DNA of 64,000 nucleotides, taken from the NCBI RefSeq assembly GCF_014217785.1, contig NZ_CP048814.1:3348001-3412000 (forward strand), given 5' to 3'. Every line of letters starts with the position of its first letter. Position 1 is the first letter of the stretch. The notes under the pieces were generated by a model. That model ran no database searches and was not told where the DNA came from. It saw nothing but the letters and a program-made list of their open reading frames with translations. Positions 48,783 through 57,307 of this stretch are shown here, piece by piece. This DNA comes from Rhodococcus triatomae (GTDB lineage Bacteria > Actinomycetota > Actinomycetes > Mycobacteriales > Mycobacteriaceae). Both the position numbers and the translations under genes were made by a program.

Positions 48783-49745
48783 ATGCGTGCAGTGGTGGTG
48801 TCGGGCTTGTCGGGACCGGGTGCGATGACATTGACGGACGTCGCCGAGCCGTCGGGCGACGGGCTCGTGGTGATCGACGTCGAGGCCAGCGGTGTCTGCT
48901 TCCCGGATCTGCTCGTCACGTACGGCAAATACCAGCTTCGTCCGCAGCCGCCGTTCGTCCCCGGCACCGAGGTGGCCGGAGTCGTCGTCTCGGCGCCGGA
49001 GGGCAGCGGGTTCACTCCGGGGCAGCACGTGGTCGCGGCGCCGGGAATCGGCGGGTACGCCGAGAAGGTGGCGGTTCCCCCGGAGATGGTGCTGCCGATT
49101 CCCGAGGATCTGCCGTTCGATCGCGCGGCGTCGCTGATCATCAACTATCAGACGGTGGAGTTCGCGCTCACCCGCCGGGCGCGCCTGCAACCGGACGAGA
49201 CCGTCGTCGTGCTGGGTGCGGCGGGTGGGGTCGGGACGGCGTCGATCCAGTTGGCGAAGGCGCACGGTGCCCGGGTGATCGCGGTGGTTCGCCGTGAGGG
49301 CGCCGACGACTATCTGCGCGAGCTCGGGGCGGACGAGGTCGTCCGGCTCGAAGACGGGTGGGGGGAGCGGGTCCGGGAACTCGCCGACGGAGGTGCCGAC
49401 ATCGTGATGGACCCGATCGGCGGTCCGAGCTTCGACGAGGCCGTGCGGGTGCTGGCGCCCGAGGGCCGGCTGGTGGTGATCGGCTTCGCCGGTGGCTCGA
49501 TCCCCGAGATCAAGGTCAACCGTGTGCTGTTCCGCAACATCTCCGTCGTGGGCGCGGCGTGGGGAGAGTTCGTCCGCACCCGTCCGGAGGCGCTGCGCGA
49601 GGTCCACGAGTCGCTGATGGAGTTGGTCGGGGAAGGGCTCGAGCCGGTGGTCACCGTGCGCTACCCGATCGAGCGGGCAGCGGATGCGCTGATCGATCTC
49701 GAGGCCGGGCGCATTCTGGGCAAAGCGGTACTCGTGTACGGATAG
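48783..49745 (+). CDS. NADPH:quinone oxidoreductase family protein
   Basis: A 320-residue zinc-independent MDR-superfamily reductase. The N-terminal GroES-like domain includes FPDLLVTYGKYQLRPQPPF and VPGTEVAGVV; the NADPH-binding motif is VLGAAGGVGTASIQLAKAHG near residue 142. It ends with YPIERAADALIDLEAGRILG. No zinc-ligand Cys cluster is seen, as expected for quinone or enoyl reductases. The substrate is not determined. Confidence 0.92.
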   Translation: MRAVVVSGLSGPGAMTLTDVAEPSGDGLVVIDVEASGVCFPDLLVTYGKYQLRPQPPFVPGTEVAGVVVSAPEGSGFTPGQHVVAAPGIGGYAEKVAVPPEMVLPIPEDLPFDRAASLIINYQTVEFALTRRARLQPDETVVVLGAAGGVGTASIQLAKAHGARVIAVVRREGADDYLRELGADEVVRLEDGWGERVRELADGGADIVMDPIGGPSFDEAVRVLAPEGRLVVIGFAGGSIPEIKVNRVLFRNISVVGAAWGEFVRTRPEALREVHESLMELVGEGLEPVVTVRYPIERAADALIDLEAGRILGKAVLVYG

Positions 49746-49782
49746 AGAGCCGCCCGGGTGGAGATCGTCGCGCGCTGCCCCG

Positions 49783-50202
49783 TCAGTCGGGTGGATCCGG
49801 CCGGTCCACCAGCCGCGCCGAGCCCTGTGCCGCCGCGCAGAGGGTTTCGGTGCCCTCGGCGTCGACGGTGAAGATCTCGCAGCGGCACAGGGCCTGTTTG
49901 CGGCTCGAGTTCACGGTGCTCGCGACCGCGCGCAGCAGGGTGCCGGTTGCCGGCCGGAGGTAATCGATACCGAATCCCGCGGTGAGAATCCGTGGGCCGA
50001 GGACGCTTCCGGCCGCGAACGTCAACGCGTTGTCGGCGGCGTAGGCCAGGACACCGCCGTGTACGTACCCGTTCTGCTGGAGCAGATCCGGTCGGACGGG
50101 GATCTCGAGCACCGCCTCACCGTCCTGGAACCGGGTGATGCGCGCGCCCATCATCCGGCTGAAGGGCTGGGCCTCGAGAACTTCGGTGGCGATCGACGAC
50201 AT
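49783..50202 (-). CDS. PaaI family thioesterase
   Basis: A 139-residue hotdog thioesterase. The core motif NGYVHGGVLAYAADNALTFAAG holds the HGG and the Asp usual in PaaI enzymes, with GFGIDYLRPATGTLLRA as the following strand pair. ATG 50202 has GAGGAGA five bases upstream and gives MSSIATEVLEAQPF. It is divergent from the unknown gene at 50294 and convergent with the quinone oxidoreductase. Confidence 0.88.
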   Translation of the reverse strand: MSSIATEVLEAQPFSRMMGARITRFQDGEAVLEIPVRPDLLQQNGYVHGGVLAYAADNALTFAAGSVLGPRILTAGFGIDYLRPATGTLLRAVASTVNSSRKQALCRCEIFTVDAEGTETLCAAAQGSARLVDRPDPPD

Positions 50203-50227
50203 GGTTCTCCTCGTGTCCGGCAGTGGC

Positions 50228-50242
50228 GTGGTGGCCCCACCG
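50228..50242. promoter_or_regulatory. Short palindrome in divergent promoter region
   Basis: CCGAACCTAGTTCGG is a 6-bp inverted repeat around CTA, between the divergent PaaI gene and the unknown gene at 50294. It may be an operator or overlap a -10 (CTAGTT). Confidence 0.3.
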
Positions 50243-50293
50243 AACCTAGTTCGGGGACGAGTCCGTCGCGAGCGTATTTGCCCGGGCCGCATC

Positions 50294-50707
50294 GTGTGGG
50301 CGGCAGACGAGCGTGTCTCCCCGGAATTGTCGGACCGCGCCGATACCCTGGTCGAAGAGCGATGGCCGGAAGCGAGGCAGGTCGTGGTCGACAGCAGTAC
50401 GTGGGATGCAGACTGGCAGTTCTATGCGGTGGTCGAGACCACCGCGCGTGGTGGTCATCTGTTGGCGACCTTCGGCCCACGTCCCAGCGCACTCGATGCA
50501 CTCGAACTCGCGGTGCGCTCGGTCAACCACACCGCGTATTCCCTTCTGGAACAGGGCATCGCGGGCAGTCCCGTGCAGGATCCGCGGCTCGTCGAGCAGT
50601 GCCCGATCACGTCGTTCACCATTCGCAGGCGCAGTACCAGCACCAGTGAGCTCGATCAGCGCTGGATGCTCACGGGAGGGAAGCGGCCCGGACGTGGACG
50701 GCGTTAG
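50294..50707 (+). CDS. Uncharacterised soluble protein
   Basis: A protein of about 137 residues that I do not recognise. From GTG 50294 it reads VWAADERVSPELSDRADTLV, continues through WDADWQFYAVVETTARGGHL and ALDALELAVRSVNHTAYSLL, and ends in a basic tail (GGKRPGRGRR). There is no signal peptide or membrane helix. Codon use fits a real gene, but the start is uncertain: the frame is open back to 50135 across the divergent PaaI start. Its stop codon lies in a 16-bp tandem repeat. Confidence 0.55.
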   Translation: MWAADERVSPELSDRADTLVEERWPEARQVVVDSSTWDADWQFYAVVETTARGGHLLATFGPRPSALDALELAVRSVNHTAYSLLEQGIAGSPVQDPRLVEQCPITSFTIRRRSTSTSELDQRWMLTGGKRPGRGRR

Positions 50708-50748
50708 GCCTGAAGGGCGTTAGGCCTGAAGTGCAATAGGTCTGCAGG
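50701..50748 (+). repeat. 16-bp tandem repeat at the end of the unknown gene
   Basis: Units GCGTTAGGCCTGAAGG (50701-50716), GCGTTAGGCCTGAAGT (50717-50732) and a diverged GCAATAGGTCTGCAGG (50733-50748). The first unit contains the TAG stop of the preceding gene, so the gene end has been duplicated. Confidence 0.8.
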
Positions 50749-50760
50749 GGTGCATGCGCG

Positions 50761-51615
50761 TCAACGGCGTCCGGTGACGACCGAGCCGATCCCGGCGACG
50801 ACGACGAGGGCTATGGCGAACAGGGTCACGCCCCCGAGCAGCTGACCGAGGACGAGCGCCCCGGCGAGTGCCGCCGCCGCGGGCTCGAGTGCGATCAGGA
50901 CGGCGAACACCTTCTTGTGCAGGACTCTCAGGGACCACAGTTCCAGGGTGTACGGAACGACCGACGACAGCAGGGCCACCGCCGCCCCCACCGCGAGCAC
51001 GGTGGGGTCGACGAGCACCGCCCCTCCGGAGGCGACGCCGAAGGGCAGAACGAGGACGGCGGCGACGATGCTGGCGCCGGCGAGTCCGTCCGCGCTCGGC
51101 AGCGTGGCGGCCAGGTTCGAGCCGGCCAGGATGTAGCCGGCCCAGGCAGTCGCGGCGACCAGGGCGAACCCGACACCCACCCCATCGAGTCCGCCGTGCT
51201 GGTCCCGGAGGCCGAGGAGGGCGACGCCCGCGAAGGCGAGCAGGACCCACAGCGCGTCCCTCGGGCGGCGAGTGAGGACGGCTGCCAGAGTCAGCGGCCC
51301 CAGGAACTCGATGGTGACCGCAGTGCCGAGCGGCAACCGGGACAGCGCCTCGTAGAACGCGGCGTTCATCACCGCCAGGGCCAGGCCCAGTGCGAGGACG
51401 CCGTGGAGTTGCGTGCGGGACCAGCGTCGCGGGTTCGGTCGCACGAGAACACCCAGGACGATTGCCGCGATGGTCAATCGTAGGAACACCGCGCCGCTCG
51501 CCCCGACCCGGTCGAACAGTGTGGTGGCGAAGGCCGCGCCGAACTGGACCGAGAGGATGGAGACGAGTACCGCAGCGGTCGGGAGTGCCTGCCCGCGGTC
51601 CTCGTGTGTGCTCAC
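50761..51615 (-). CDS. EamA/DMT-family transporter, RhtA-like
   Basis: A 284-residue membrane protein with about ten hydrophobic helices in two EamA repeats. Conserved pieces are AVMNAAFYEALSRLPLGTAV and EFLGPLTLAAVL in the first half, and SSVVPYTLELWSLRVLHKKV and LIALEPAAAALAGALVLGQ in the second, as in the threonine/homoserine exporter RhtA. GTG 51615 is the start. An amino-acid export role is inferred from family resemblance only. Confidence 0.87.
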   Translation of the reverse strand: MSTHEDRGQALPTAAVLVSILSVQFGAAFATTLFDRVGASGAVFLRLTIAAIVLGVLVRPNPRRWSRTQLHGVLALGLALAVMNAAFYEALSRLPLGTAVTIEFLGPLTLAAVLTRRPRDALWVLLAFAGVALLGLRDQHGGLDGVGVGFALVAATAWAGYILAGSNLAATLPSADGLAGASIVAAVLVLPFGVASGGAVLVDPTVLAVGAAVALLSSVVPYTLELWSLRVLHKKVFAVLIALEPAAAALAGALVLGQLLGGVTLFAIALVVVAGIGSVVTGRR

Positions 51616-51674
51616 CCCGACAGTGTCCCCCGCCTGTCCTGCGCTGTCCTCACCCCTGTCCCGTCACGCCGAAT

Positions 51675-52634
51675 TCACCGGCCCGCAGCGGAACCCGTCC
51701 AGGCGGGCGGTGACGGCGGTGGCGGTGGCGGGGACGTCGGCCCCGGGCCGTCGTACGCCCACACCGAGACCCAGTCGACGAGGAGATGCCCCGCGCTGTC
51801 GCCGTAGCCGTTGGTCTCGGTCTGCAGCTGCCACCGCATCGGACCGGACGGTACCCAGTCCGTGCTGTCGAGGACCACGACGTCGTCGAGCAGGTAGCGA
51901 ATGCGTCCGGGCGTCCACTCGATCGTGTACGTGTGCCAGTCGGTGAACCGGGCGCCGATGTCGGTGGAGATCTCCTGGCAGCCGACGCACGCGCCCTGCC
52001 CGGCATGGTGGTGGTAGCCGAGGGCCGTGCCGGACAGGTGGCCTTCGGGGAAGTCGAACTCCCCGTCCTCGGGCCATCTCTCGGACTGCGGCCACAGCAG
52101 CCAGGCCGCGTAGTACTCGTCCATTCCCGGCGTGTCCACCCGCATCCGCGCCGAGTAACGCCCGTAGGTCTGATACTGGCCGACACCGTCGATGAGTGGT
52201 GACGGGTTGGCGCCCGCCGGAACCCCGTCGACCTGGTGCAGGTGGAAGTCCAGGACTCCGTCGTGCACGCTGAGCACCCGGTCGGCACGGTAGGGCCGCT
52301 TCTGATAGGTGTCGGGGTAGCACCGTGGGTAGACGCGCCACTTCTGGCCCTGCGCACCGGTGTAGACGATGTCGTCGGGTGAGCATTCGTTCGCCCAGGA
52401 GCCGGTGGGTGCATCGGCGGTGAAGTCGTCGGCGAAGATGTGCCGCCACCCGGGGAGATCGCCGACCGGAACGGGAACCCCGGAGGGGGCGGCTGGTTGC
52501 GCGATTCCTCCGGGAGCCATGACTGTCAGTATGGCCGCCACGACGACGGCGACGACGGTGGTCCGGCGCGGTGGCCGAACGTGTGCGCGGTTCTGCTGCC
52601 GGGTGCTCCCGGGTCTTCCCACCTCGGTGGTCAC
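51675..52634 (-). CDS. Secreted glycoside hydrolase family 16 protein
   Basis: A 319-residue exported protein. The N-terminus has a basic region and a hydrophobic segment near residues 26-46 (VVAVVVAAILTVMAPGGIA), a signal peptide or anchor. The GH16 jelly-roll follows, with the catalytic EFDFPE (Glu192, Asp194, Glu197), preceded by YYAAWLLWPQSERWPEDG and followed by HTYTIEWTPGRIRYLLDD. It ends in a Pro-rich tail. GH16 enzymes hydrolyse beta-glucans or galactans, or act as transglycosylases; the substrate is unknown. GTG 52634 is the start. Convergence and gaps suggest a single-gene unit. Confidence 0.88.
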   Translation of the reverse strand: MTTEVGRPGSTRQQNRAHVRPPRRTTVVAVVVAAILTVMAPGGIAQPAAPSGVPVPVGDLPGWRHIFADDFTADAPTGSWANECSPDDIVYTGAQGQKWRVYPRCYPDTYQKRPYRADRVLSVHDGVLDFHLHQVDGVPAGANPSPLIDGVGQYQTYGRYSARMRVDTPGMDEYYAAWLLWPQSERWPEDGEFDFPEGHLSGTALGYHHHAGQGACVGCQEISTDIGARFTDWHTYTIEWTPGRIRYLLDDVVVLDSTDWVPSGPMRWQLQTETNGYGDSAGHLLVDWVSVWAYDGPGPTSPPPPPPSPPAWTGSAAGR

Positions 52635-52722
52635 AGCCGAAAAGCTAGCCAGCGGATCGAGGTTACGGATGGGTACGGTCGAATTCGGAATCCGTTCGGG
52701 GTGGATATCGGCCGGAATGAGG

Positions 52723-52728
52723 CACGAT
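52723..52728 (+). promoter_or_regulatory. Leaderless -10-like element of SDR gene
   Basis: CACGAT, then seven bases and GTG 52736. It deviates at the first base from TANNNT. It supports GTG 52736 over the upstream in-frame ATG 52727, which lies within the element. Confidence 0.4.
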
Positions 52729-52735
52729 GGGAACC

Positions 52736-53554
52736 GTGCCGCAATCGCAGCCGCCGCTGTCGGGGCGGGTCGCCCTGGTGACGGGTGTCGGTCGCCGCCG
52801 CGGTATCGGCTTCGCGGTGGCCCGTCGCCTCGCCGGAATGGGTGCCGACCTGTTCCTCACCCACTACCGGCCCCACGACGAACTGCAACCCTGGGGAGCC
52901 GACGACCCGGCCGAACTGCGTGCTGCGCTGATCACGGAGTTTCCCGGCACCAGGGTGGTCGACGAGGGCGCCGATCTTGCCGATCCGGGCGCGCCGCGCG
53001 CCGTCGTCGATGCCGCGGTCGCCGCCTTCGGGCATCTCGACATCCTGGTGTGCAACCAGGCGCGCAGCGGGGGAGACGGTGCGCTGGCGGATCTGGACGC
53101 GCAGATGCTCGACGGTCACTGGCACGTCGATGCGCGTGCGACCCTGCTGCTCACCCAGGAGTTCGCGCGTCGGCACGACGGGCGGAAGGGCGGCCGGGTC
53201 GTGTGGATGACCTCGGGGCAGAATCTGGGTCCTCTGCGCGGAGAAGTGGCCTATGCCGCGGCCAAGGCCGCGCTCGCGGGAGTGTTGCCGACCGTCGCCG
53301 ACGAGCTCGTGGACAGTGGCATCGTGCTCAACGCGGTCAACCCGGGACCGGTCGACACCGGCTACCTTTCCGTCGACACCGCCGACCGGAGCCCCGAGAT
53401 CGTGCGAGCGGTCCGGGCGGCGTTCCCCGGGGGCCGGCCCGGCGAGCCGGACGATCCGGCTCGGCTGATCGCCTGGCTGGTGTCCGACGAGGCTCGGTGG
53501 GTTGTCGGTCAGGTGATCGATTCCGAGGGTGGGTTCCGGCGTTCCCGCTGGTGA
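52736..53554 (+). CDS. Short-chain dehydrogenase/reductase (SDR) family oxidoreductase
   Basis: A 272-residue SDR. The nucleotide-binding start is GRVALVTGVGRRRGIGFAVA, a TGxxxxxGIG variant; NQARSG replaces the usual NNAG; the catalytic Ser lies in WMTSGQN and the catalytic YAAAK (YxxxK) in VAYAAAKAALAG; NPGPVDTGY is the family PG motif. Cofactor preference and substrate are not clear. Related Rhodococcus proteins are often annotated as FabG-like. The preceding GH16 gene is divergent. A palindrome with a T-run follows 48 bases after its stop. Confidence 0.88.
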   Translation: MPQSQPPLSGRVALVTGVGRRRGIGFAVARRLAGMGADLFLTHYRPHDELQPWGADDPAELRAALITEFPGTRVVDEGADLADPGAPRAVVDAAVAAFGHLDILVCNQARSGGDGALADLDAQMLDGHWHVDARATLLLTQEFARRHDGRKGGRVVWMTSGQNLGPLRGEVAYAAAKAALAGVLPTVADELVDSGIVLNAVNPGPVDTGYLSVDTADRSPEIVRAVRAAFPGGRPGEPDDPARLIAWLVSDEARWVVGQVIDSEGGFRRSRW

Positions 53555-53602
53555 GTGCCGCCAGTGGCTCCGGTGAGGACGAACATCCGGTGAAATACAA
53601 GC

Positions 53603-53616
53603 AAGCAAGCTTGCTT
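53603..53616. promoter_or_regulatory. Palindrome ahead of the catabolic operon
   Basis: AAGCAAGCTTGCTT is a perfect 14-bp palindrome, extended on the left by another CAAG repeat and on the right by a T-run. It lies 30 bp upstream of the first operon gene (ATG 53646) and 48 bp after the SDR stop. It could be the operator for the TetR protein encoded at the end of the operon, or a terminator of the SDR gene, or both. Confidence 0.5.
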
Positions 53617-53645
53617 TTTTGGAGTCCCGATGTGATGCTGGCCTC

Positions 53646-54435
53646 ATGGTTGAGCTGGGACCCTTCGTGGAGGATCTGCGGGCCGAGAGCGAGGCGCTCG
53701 ACGCGCTGGTCGCCGAGCTCGCGCCCGAGGACTGGACGCGTGCCACGCCCGCAGCGGGCTGGACGATCGCGCATCAGATCGGGCATCTGAACTGGACGGA
53801 CGAGGCTGCCCTCGTTGCGGCCACCGACGCCGAGGAGTTCGCCCGCGGCCTGCAGGCCGCGGCGGCGAACCCCACCGGATTCGTCGACGACGGCGCCGAG
53901 GAGAAGACGCACCTACCGCCGGGGCAGTTGCTCGACGAATGGCGAGTCGGACGGGAGAAGCTGGCGCAGGCACTCCTCGCACAGCCCGAGGGCACGAAGA
54001 TCCCGTGGTTCGGCCCGCCGATGAGCGCGGTCTCCATGGCGACGGCCCGGCTGATGGAAACGTGGGCGCACGGACGCGACGTCGCCGACGCCCTCGGTGT
54101 GACACCGGAGCCCACGTCCCCGTCTCAGGAGCATCGCCCACCTCGGGGTCCGGACCAGGAACTTCGCCTATCTGATGAACGGACGGCAGGCTCCTGCCGA
54201 CGAGTTCCGGGTGGAGTTGACCGCGCCCGACGGCTCGGTGTGGGCCTGGGGGCCCGAGGACGCGGAGCAGAGCGTGCGAGGCAACGCCGAACACTTCTGT
54301 CTGCTCGTCACCCAGCGCGCCCACCGGGACGACCTGGATCTCGTGGCGAGCGGTGACGATGCGAACGAATGGCTCTCCCTCGCACAGGCATTCGCCGGCC
54401 CCAGCGGCGGCGGCCGGGAGGCGGGTTCGCGATGA
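53646..54435 (+). pseudogene. TIGR03084/mycothiol-dependent maleylpyruvate isomerase-like protein, frameshifted
   Basis: The first part (from ATG 53646) reads [20 protein letters not shown], then [18 protein letters not shown], where the two His of a DinB/MDMPI metal site are visible, and [20 protein letters not shown]. After TPEPTS, four C at 54118-54121 shift the frame; removing one C joins it to [20 protein letters not shown] and the C-terminal part [33 protein letters not shown], ending at 54435. The repaired length (about 262) is normal for the family. The end overlaps the next gene by four bases (ATGA). Either a pseudogene or a sequencing error. Confidence 0.8.
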
Positions 54436-56153
54436 CCGTGCGTATCGGCAACTGTTCCGGCTTCTACGGCGATCGTTTCGACGCCATGAGCGAGATGCTC
54501 GAGGGTGGCGAGCTGGACTATCTCACGGGCGACTATCTCGCCGAACTGACCATGCTCATCCTCGGCCGCGACCGGATGAAGAACCCGGAACGGGGCTACG
54601 CCAAGACCTTTCTGCGGCAGGCGGAACAGTGCCTGGGGACCGCCCTGGACAAGCGCGTGAAGATCGTCGCGAATGCCGGCGGCTTGAACCCGGCCGGTCT
54701 CGCGGAGGCACTGCGCGAGGTCGCCCGGCGTCTCGGACTGGATGCGCGGATCGCGCACGTCGAGGGCGACGATCTCATCGCCCGGGCGGACGAGTTGGGC
54801 TTCGTCGACGCCGGTCAGCCGGCACCGCTGACCGCCAACGCGTATCTCGGGGCGTGGGGAATCGTGGAGTGCCTCGGGGCAGGCGCGGACGTCGTCGTCA
54901 CCGGGCGGGTCACCGACGCGTCGGTCATCGTCGGCCCGGCGGCGGCCCATTACGGCTGGAAGCGCGAGGATGTCGACCAGCTCGCCGGTGCCGTGGTCGC
55001 GGGCCACGTGATCGAGTGCGGTGCCCAGGCCACCGGGGGCAACTTCTCGTTCTTCACCGAGATCGCCGATCTGTCCCGGCCCGGGTTCCCGATCGCCGAG
55101 ATCGAGCCCGACGGCTCGTCCGTCATCACCAAGCACCCGGGAACCGGCGGACTGGTCAGCGTCGACACCGTCACCGCCCAGTTGCTCTACGAGATCACCG
55201 GAGGCCGCTACGCGGGCCCCGACGTCACCGCGCGGATCGACACCGCCGTGCTGTCCGCGGACGGCCCGGATCGGGTACGGATCAGCGGCGTACGAGGCGA
55301 GGCACCGCCGCCGACGCTCAAGGTCTCGCTCAACTCGCTCGCCGGATTCCGCAACGAGGCGGTGTTCGTGCTCACCGGTCTCGACATCGACGCCAAGGCG
55401 GATCTGGTGAGGCGTCAGGTCGAGGCGGGGCTGGCGCAGCGTCCCGCCGACCTGGACTGGACGCTGGCCCGCACCGATCACGCCGACGCCGACACGGAGG
55501 AAGCGGCGAGCGCACTGCTGCGTTGCGTGGTCCGGGATCCGGACCCGAACGTCGTCGGCCGCCAATTCTCCTCGATCCCCGTGGAACTGGCGTTGTCGAG
55601 CTATCCCGGCTTCACTCTCACCGCACCACCGGGCGCGGGGCAACCGTACGGCGTGTTCACGCCCGGGTACGTCGATGCCGCCGAGGTGCCGCACGTCGCG
55701 GTGCTCCCGGACGGTACCCGGGTGGTCATCGCTCCGGCGCCGGTGACCCGTGCGCTCGAGGACCCGTCCGCGCCGGCGGCGCCTGCGCTCGGGGAGTTCG
55801 GGCCCACCGTCCGGGTGCCGCTGGGTCGTGTCGCCGGGGCACGCAGCGGAGACAAGGGCGGCAACGCCAACCTCGGAGTGTGGGTCCGCACCGACGAACA
55901 GTGGGCCTGGCTCGCGAACACCCTCACCGTGGATGCGGTCCGGGAGCTGCTGCCCGAGGCGGCGTCCCTGACCGTCACCCGCTCTCTGCTGCCGCATCTG
56001 CGCGCGGTCAACTTCGTGATCGAGGGAATCCTCGGCCGGGGAGTCGCCTCGCAGGCCCGATTCGACCCGCAAGCCAAGGGCCTCGGTGAGTGGCTGCGGT
56101 CGCGTCACGTCGACATACCGGAATCGCTTCTGCCGAAAGGACACTCCGCGTGA
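54432..56153 (+). CDS. AtuA-like protein (acyclic terpene utilisation family, DUF1446)
   Basis: A 573-residue cytosolic protein of the AtuA/DUF1446 family. Typical parts are RIGNCSGFYGDRFDAMSEML, LDYLTGDYLAELTMLILGRD, VVTGRVTDASVIVGPAAAHY and ECGAQATGGNFSFFTEI, and a C-terminal domain starting at GRVAGARSGDKGGNANLGVW, the DUF4387-like part fused in one chain. AtuA is required for acyclic terpene growth in Pseudomonas, but its reaction is unknown. It appears equivalent to Rv0976c, next to fadE13 in mycobacteria. The start and stop both overlap neighbours by four bases, so it belongs to the operon. Confidence 0.9.
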   Translation: MTVRIGNCSGFYGDRFDAMSEMLEGGELDYLTGDYLAELTMLILGRDRMKNPERGYAKTFLRQAEQCLGTALDKRVKIVANAGGLNPAGLAEALREVARRLGLDARIAHVEGDDLIARADELGFVDAGQPAPLTANAYLGAWGIVECLGAGADVVVTGRVTDASVIVGPAAAHYGWKREDVDQLAGAVVAGHVIECGAQATGGNFSFFTEIADLSRPGFPIAEIEPDGSSVITKHPGTGGLVSVDTVTAQLLYEITGGRYAGPDVTARIDTAVLSADGPDRVRISGVRGEAPPPTLKVSLNSLAGFRNEAVFVLTGLDIDAKADLVRRQVEAGLAQRPADLDWTLARTDHADADTEEAASALLRCVVRDPDPNVVGRQFSSIPVELALSSYPGFTLTAPPGAGQPYGVFTPGYVDAAEVPHVAVLPDGTRVVIAPAPVTRALEDPSAPAAPALGEFGPTVRVPLGRVAGARSGDKGGNANLGVWVRTDEQWAWLANTLTVDAVRELLPEAASLTVTRSLLPHLRAVNFVIEGILGRGVASQARFDPQAKGLGEWLRSRHVDIPESLLPKGHSA

Positions 56154-57307
56154 GTATCTGGAACACCGAAGAGCGTGGGCAATTACGCAAGACCGTTCAC
56201 GGATTCGTGCAGCGACATGTGCTGCCGCAGCTCGACGAGTGGGAGCGGGCCGGGGAGATCCCCCGGGACCTGCACCGTACGGCCGCGGAACTCGGCCTGC
56301 TCGGCGCGGGCTTCCCGGAGGAGGTCGGAGGTTCCGGCGGCGACGTCGCCGACGCCGTGACCGTGTGCGAGGAGATGCATTACGCGGGCGCCTCGGGTGG
56401 ACTGTTCGCCTCGCTCTTCACCTCGGGAATCGCGCTTCCACACCTGGTCGCAGCGGGGGATCCCGACCAGATCGACCGGTGGGTGCGGCCGACTCTCGCC
56501 GGGGAGAAGATCGGATCGCTCGCGATCACCGAGCCGGGCGGCGGATCGGACGTCGGTCACCTGCGGACCACCGCCGTCCGCGACGGCGACCACTACGTGG
56601 TCAACGGCGCCAAGACGTTCATCACCTCCGCCTGCCGCGCCGACTTCGTGGTGACCGCCGTCCGGACCGGAGGGACGGACCGTCCCGGTGCGTCCGGCGT
56701 GTCCCTGCTGGTGATCGAGAAGGGCACACCGGGATTCGAGGTCTCGCGCAAGCTGGAGAAGATGGGCTGGCTCGCGTCCGACACCGCCGAGCTGTCCTTC
56801 GTCGATGCCCGGGTGCCGGTGGGCAATCTCGTCGGTGCGGAGAACTCCGGATTCGCACAGATCGCGCAGGCGTTCCTCACCGAGAGGATCGCACTGGCCG
56901 CCCAGGCGTACGCCAGTGCGCAGCGGTGTCTGGATCTGACCCTGTCCTGGGTTCGCGATCGCGAGACCTTCGGGCGGCCGTTGATCAGCAGGCAGTCGGT
57001 ACAGACGACCGTGACCGAGATGGCACGCCGGATCGACGTCGCGAGAGTCTATACCCGCAACGTCGTCGAGCGGTCCCTGGCCGGAGAGGGCGACCTCATC
57101 GCCGAGGTCTGCTTCGCCAAGAACACCGCCGTCGAAGCCGGTGAGTGGGTGGCGAACCAGGCAGTTCAGTTGTACGGCGGGCTCGGGTACATGCGCGAGA
57201 GCGAGGTCGAACGACAGTACCGGGACATGCGCATCATCGGGATCGGCGGCGGAACCACCGAGATTCTCACCGGGCTGGCAGCGAAACGATTGGGGTACCA
57301 GGCATGA
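56150..57307 (+). CDS. fadE13: Acyl-CoA dehydrogenase, FadE13-like
   Basis: A 385-residue FAD-dependent acyl-CoA dehydrogenase. It has GFPEEVGGSGGDVADAV, the flavin motif LAITEPGGGSDVGHLRTTA near residue 125, then YVVNGAKTFITSACRADFVV, and the C-terminal signature AVQLYGGLGYMRESEVERQY with GTTEILTGL. GTG 56150 overlaps the AtuA-like stop, and the end overlaps accD. In an Atu/Liu-type route it would form the 2,3-double bond before carboxylation at the beta-methyl group. Confidence 0.92.
   Translation: MSIWNTEERGQLRKTVHGFVQRHVLPQLDEWERAGEIPRDLHRTAAELGLLGAGFPEEVGGSGGDVADAVTVCEEMHYAGASGGLFASLFTSGIALPHLVAAGDPDQIDRWVRPTLAGEKIGSLAITEPGGGSDVGHLRTTAVRDGDHYVVNGAKTFITSACRADFVVTAVRTGGTDRPGASGVSLLVIEKGTPGFEVSRKLEKMGWLASDTAELSFVDARVPVGNLVGAENSGFAQIAQAFLTERIALAAQAYASAQRCLDLTLSWVRDRETFGRPLISRQSVQTTVTEMARRIDVARVYTRNVVERSLAGEGDLIAEVCFAKNTAVEAGEWVANQAVQLYGGLGYMRESEVERQYRDMRIIGIGGGTTEILTGLAAKRLGYQA

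Noticed and set aside
53603-53616. KstR2-type cholesterol operator
   Set aside because: The KstR2 motif as I know it is AnCAAGnnCTTGnT with two bases between the CAAG and CTTG halves. Here CAAG and CTTG are fused, so the spacing is wrong.
52369-53790. A 473-residue plus-strand frame over the GH16 and SDR genes
   Set aside because: The GH16 catalytic motif and the SDR YxxxK motif lie in other frames; this one is Arg/Gly-rich shadow.
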